Of a DNA stretch of 64,000 nucleotides, positions 60,113-64,000 are shown in pieces (positions within the stretch are counted from its first letter, which is position 1; the number at the start of each line of letters is the position of its first letter). The translations under genes and the position numbers were made by a program. The DNA comes from Ceratothoa steindachneri (Eukaryota; Arthropoda; Malacostraca; Isopoda; Cymothoidae). The stretch covers positions 218,836,651 to 218,900,650 of the forward strand of contig OZ018317.1 of the NCBI GenBank assembly GCA_963969495.1. Reading direction: 5' to 3'. The notes under the pieces are model-generated. The model had not been told where the DNA came from. It did not search any database and saw nothing but the letters and a program-made list of their open reading frames with translations.

Positions 60113-61100
60113 GTAGGGGTGGTTGTGAGGATGCTGCCCAGGAGAGAAAATTGGTCCACTTCATCGAAAGGTTGGTTGTTTATGGTGGTGTTAGCGTTAG
60201 GGAGGACCTGATCAGGTGGATGTTGGATAAGGGCATTGGGCTTGTCGGTATTAACTTGCATCCCAAAACGCTCATAAGCAGGTTTGTAAGCTTCGGCTGT
60301 TATTTGAAGGCCGTCTGCAATCTGACTCGGGGTGGCATTGTCATCAGAATACTGCAATTCGTGCAACGAAATATTGGTGGTCTTGGTCTTTGCGCGGAGT
60401 CGGGCAAGATTGAAAACCCCATCCGTATATGCGGAATCGCAGATCTATTGTGGGTATCTCTGGTGGAATTTCATTGAGCATGGCTGGTGTGCATAGTGAG
60501 AAGCAGGTTGGAGCTAGTACACACTATTGTCTGAGGCCACCATTGATGGGAACTGGGTCTGACGGAGCGTTTTGATGCCAAACTCTGCCAAACATGCCCT
60601 CATGTAGGGCACGGACCAGGGTGACAAAGTCAGGTGTACATCCGAACCTGGCAAAGACTGCCCACATTTCAGGACAGGGTACTTTATCAAAGGCCTTTTG
60701 TTAGGTCTCAGAAGATATAAACATGACTGGGACTCGGATAGTAAGTCTTCCCCGAGAACATGGAAGCGGTCAAGGAGAATACGAGCAAAGATTTTGCTGG
60801 CGATGCTTAAAAGTAAGATACCGCGGTAGTTTTTACAGTTCCCACAGTCTCTCTTCTTGAAGATAGTGACGATAGTTGCATCTCGGAAGTCACTAGGGAG
60901 GGTCTTGGCCTCCCATATTTTGAGTATGAGAAGTATCAGACGGTTTTTCGGCTCAGAGCCACCGTGAGTAAAGAACTCTAGTAGGATGTTGTCTGGCCCT
61001 TTAGCTTTACCTGGTTTCATGCGGCTGATGGCCTTGTTGAGGTCAAAGATGGAAGGTTGTAATGACATACAGTGGCGAATGGGGTACTGTAGGGTCATGC
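60090..61100 (-). pseudogene. RTE-like LINE reverse transcriptase relic
   Basis: The frame from 61098 reads ISRMKPGKAKGPDNILLEFF, RDATIVTIFKKRDCGNCKNY, and then RGILLLSIASKIFARILLDR. After frameshifts around 60750 the first catalytic Asp region (DLTKAFD-like) is damaged. The frame 60366-60094 contains ELQYSDDNATPSQ with a YSDD centre (60351-60340) and QFSLLGSIL. Family role: target-primed reverse transcription. Not functional here. Confidence 0.85.
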
Positions 61101-61689
61101 GGAGGGAATCATCAGGGGTGTTCGAATGATCGTTAAGGAGATTCCTAAAATGTTGCTATCAGTGATGGTCGTGGTGCCGTCTGCATCGTTTAGGCTACCC
61201 CCTGATGACCTTGTGGGATTATAGTTCTCTCTGGTAGTGGTATAGAAGTGGCGCAGCTCACGTTGGTCGCATAGTTTTGGACTTCCTCAGCCTTTCTTTA
61301 CCACCAACTGTTCTGGGCCTTCCGGATCCCTCTTTGACAATCTTCTAGGGCTTTTGGTGTCTGTGCTTAGTTTCAGCAGTAGGCTGGATCTCCAAGGCGA
61401 GACATGTCTGCCGTTTGGCCTAAATAAGGAGAGTGATGCATTCGTCTTTATCAGCAAACCAATCATGGTTCTTTCTGCAAGTAATACCTATTGTTTCCTC
61501 GGCTGCATGGACCATGGCGTCTGTAAGATAGGTCCAGTGATCTTCTACTGAGGCCGGGCCAACTGTATCCGTAAGGTGTCTTTCAAAGGCTTCCTTAAAG
61601 CTTTGTGGTAGCTGAGGGTTGAACAGCTTGGTTCAGTCAAAGCGGCGACAGGGGTGGCGGCAGAGGCCCGCTTCGGTGGTTGGCGTATC

Positions 61690-62430
61690 TTGAAGTTAAG
61701 GAGGGAGATCAGGAGACGGTGATCTGCCCAGCAGTGATCTGCCTCAGGCATGGAGCGGCTGGTATTGCTTATCCCTTCTGTCCCTGGTTTTAGTCAAGAC
61801 ATAGTCAAGCATGTGCCAATGCTTGGACCGAGAATGTTTCCAGGTTGTTTTTTGTCGGGTAGGGAGTCTAAATAGGGTGTTGGTGATGACAAGTTCTCGC
61901 TCGGCACATCAGCTCAGGAGAAGCTGACCATTTGTGTTGCTATTTCCGATACCGCCACGACCAAGGACGCCCTCCAAAAAAAGATATTATCTGCCAACTC
62001 TAGCGCTAAAATCCCCAAAACTATAAGTTTGTCATGTGCAGGTACTGCCTGGATAGTGTGATCGCGCTGGTTGTAAAAAGGTAGCTTTTGCTTTATGATC
62101 TAATGTTAGAGTAGCCCGGGGCGTACAAGGATATCAGATTAAGGAATTTGCCCTTAGTGACTGGAATTCTAACATACATAATGCGCTCATTGATGGCAGT
62201 TGGTACTAGGTTGTGCTGTTGTACAAGTTGGGAACGGATGACAAACCTAACGCCATGTATGCGTGGCTCGTTGAGGGCTTCCAATTACAGAAGATGTTGT
62301 ATCCCGAACCAGCCTCCCTGATGTTCCCCTTCCCCGGCAGCCTGGTCTCACTCAAGGTCATCACGTTAATGTCAAATCGAGCGATTAGTCAGTTTTGTCC
62401 TGGAGGGTACGAATGTTCCATGCCGCAAGG
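61690..62430 (-). pseudogene. RTE-like LINE endonuclease relic
   Basis: TLAAWNIRTLQDKTD near 62425 is the first metal-binding (Asn) block. MTLSETRLPGKGNIREAGSG near 62360 carries the catalytic Glu. The frame 62284-62093 reads GVRFVIRSQLVQQHN and LISLYAPGYSN. Near 61745 ADHCWADHRLLISLLNFKIR holds the terminal DH block. Pieces lie in different frames with several stops, and part of the middle (about 62090-61760) is poorly conserved. Confidence 0.8.
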
Positions 62431-63355
62431 GTGCTGGGTTTAGATAGGAGTGGCCTGATCTTAGTGTTTATATTATAGTCATTATAAGTATTTCTATTAA
62501 TACTATTCTTATAAATATTAGTATTTGTAGCGTTGGTATTTTGACCTCAATAAATGGGAATTCCACCAGCCGCGGTATGCTAGCCAGACGAGTTTGCCAT
62601 GTCCGATGTTTGCCTCTCCTTTTCTAGGGGGCCTTCCCGTGTGGGGTGGGTTGCGGTTATTCTGAAAAGGCCAGCCCATTCACGCGTCCAGCTGCCTAAC
62701 TCCGGTATCACAGGAAAGTCAACTGAGAGCGACACTCCTAGACCCGTCGCCAATGTGTGGTTGCGAACTAGAGGCCTCCGGCGATCCAGTCCTGCCCCCG
62801 GTATTCAGGGTGCCATCTCGATTAGGCTTTGTAAGAAGATGGGGATGAAGGGCCGAGAATGAGGGAAATGGTAACGAGAAGCCAGTAGCTAAGTATCTTG
62901 TTTGGGGTGATCGTGGCTGCGCGATGGCCACGCTCACTCACTTGACCGGTAGCATGACCACCGCGGCTTAATGAGGATGAGACGTGCATGTTCAGTGATG
63001 CCGGCTACAGCGAGCTACCGGTTTCTTAGTATGTAAAGGCCCGCCTTTATCCCGTTTGCATGCCAGACACAGCCCTCCTCCGCCGGTACCAGATAGGTTC
63101 GCCTTTGAGGTCTTGGGTTTGGTTTATTATTTGGATTTTTCCTTCCCCTAGTCTATTTTGTGGGTTTTTTCGTACGTAGTTTATCATCAGAGATCAGTAT
63201 GACCTTCTTAGTCACCAGATGTTTTTTTTCTTCTCTTTACTAGATTTTCATGGGCATTTTTTTTCTTTAGGTGATGCTGTAATAAACCAAACCTAACTCC
63301 TTAAAACGTGAAATAGCTCACTTATGCAAATAACAGAGCCGAACCGTAAATAACA

Positions 63356-64000
63356 CTAGGCAACAAATTTTAACTTTTTGTTTGTTACAAAGTTGATGGA
63401 AACGTTCACCATGTTCATCACTAACCGCTCCCAGATTTTCAGGAAAAAAACGAGATGAGAATACAGAAAATGCAATTTAAGTGACATTCTACATCCCATC
63501 TTTTCATAGGCTTCCAGCATATTTTTTACTATTTCTCGGTAATTTGGGGATTTAAAATTGCCGATAAAGTTTTCAATGACTTCCACAAAGGATGTCCATG
63601 CTTTGCGTTCCTTTTCATTGAGACACAAAGTTAAGGAATCATCAGAAACAACTCTGCGAATTTGTGGTTCAGTGAAAACTCCAGCTTCTAATTTTGCATC
63701 AGTTAATGATCTTTTGAATTTGTTTTTCAAATATTGAAAGCCTTCATTTCTTTGATCCATACCCTGTACAAAATTTTTCATTAACCCTAATTTAATGTGA
63801 AGAGGTGGAAGGTTAACTTTTTGTGGATCTACTAGAGCATCATGCTTAACATTATGTTTGCCAACAATGTGTTCTTCTCTGGCTGGCTATTCTCGCTTTT
63901 TATAGTGATTTTGATCATCTCTGTTATCCCATAGACATAAAAAGCGCATGTACTTTGTGTATCCCAACTGTAACGCAAGAAGAAGTGATACAACTTTCAA
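63356..64000 (-). pseudogene. Uncharacterised multi-copy animal protein, partial (runs off the window)
   Basis: The minus-strand frame 63781-63356 begins MKNFVQGMDQRNEGFQYLKN and contains EPQIRRVVSDDSL, NFIGNFKSPNYREIVKNML and CRMSLKLHFLYSHLVFF. Translation upstream to the window edge continues the same protein (LQLGYTKYMRFLCLWDN, NLPPLHIKLGLMKNF), with one in-frame stop near 63893. From memory, this LPPLHIKLGLMKNFV-x-AMD / RMSLKLHFLHSHLDFFP pattern is a large, uncharacterised family with many copies in arthropod genomes, suggesting a transposon-borne gene. A frame shift near 63430 breaks the expected FPENLG-x-x-S continuation. N-terminal part lies beyond the window. Confidence 0.65.

Larger units (their letters stand above)
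59341..63110 (-). mobile_element. RTE-like LINE, near full length, frameshifted
   Basis: The minus strand carries, in order from the right, a GC-rich leader (about 63110-62460), an APE-type endonuclease (62430-61690), a spacer, a reverse transcriptase (61100-60090), a C-terminal tail (60112-59483) and a 3' UTR with a repeated GACGAC near 59390. Endonuclease followed by RT with no ORF1, plus this tail type, fits the RTE-related LINEs whose endonuclease is annotated as craniofacial development protein 2-like. Stops and frameshifts occur throughout. Confidence 0.82.

Overview
This window looks like intergenic or heterochromatic DNA from an animal genome, most likely an arthropod. There are no bacterial-style operons, no convincing host gene, and nearly every stretch with recognisable coding content is a decayed transposable element. 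The families are ones widespread in arthropods: mariner and Tc1 transposons, a hAT element, a BEL/Pao LTR retrotransposon, and several LINE clades with CCHC-knuckle ORF1s. A species call is not possible from the sequence alone.

Layout. 1-360 is TAA/ATT low-complexity DNA. About 1190-7505 is a degenerate ~43-bp satellite. It is interrupted by a mariner copy inserted exactly at a TA (5754-6904), holds a small GC-rich inverted-repeat insert (4078-4163), and contains a young burst of four identical 46-bp units (4851-5034). A tRNA-derived SINE head lies at 8160-8233 on the minus strand. An orphan RNase H domain (9773-10171) precedes two related LINEs in tandem on the plus strand (LINE-A ~10180-15340, LINE-B ~15345-19220). 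A hAT transposase relic (19900-21825) carries a mariner of the DUF4817-associated type in its tail (21826-22662). Tail-to-tail LINE 3' ends form a palindrome at 23216-23387.

From 24060 to 26445 the minus strand holds LINE 3' ends, including an almost open frame that joins the RT of one LINE (Y) to the RT tail of another (X). On the plus strand 26470-31120 is a BEL/Pao polyprotein relic split by a 931-bp deleted mariner with near-perfect TIRs. Two further mariner relics of opposite orientation follow (32.1-34.3 kb), then a LINE ORF1 fragment (35.2-37.2 kb).

The right half is sparser. It holds a ~670-bp dispersed repeat present as an inverted pair (38049-38713 and 46414-47094), LINE and transposon scraps at 42.3-46.2 kb, and a minus-strand Tc1 relic (47.7-48.66 kb). 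It also has a clean solo LTR with a 5-bp target duplication (50742-51306), a candidate second LTR containing an 80-bp tandem repeat (55.6-56.75 kb), and a frameshifted RTE-like LINE on the minus strand (59.48-63.1 kb). At the right edge is a minus-strand copy of an uncharacterised but multi-copy animal protein family (63356-64000).

The elements do not work together as a pathway. The interest lies in nesting order, chimeric frames, and a few structures (solo LTR, inverted pair, perfect TIRs, identical tandem units) that look younger than their surroundings.
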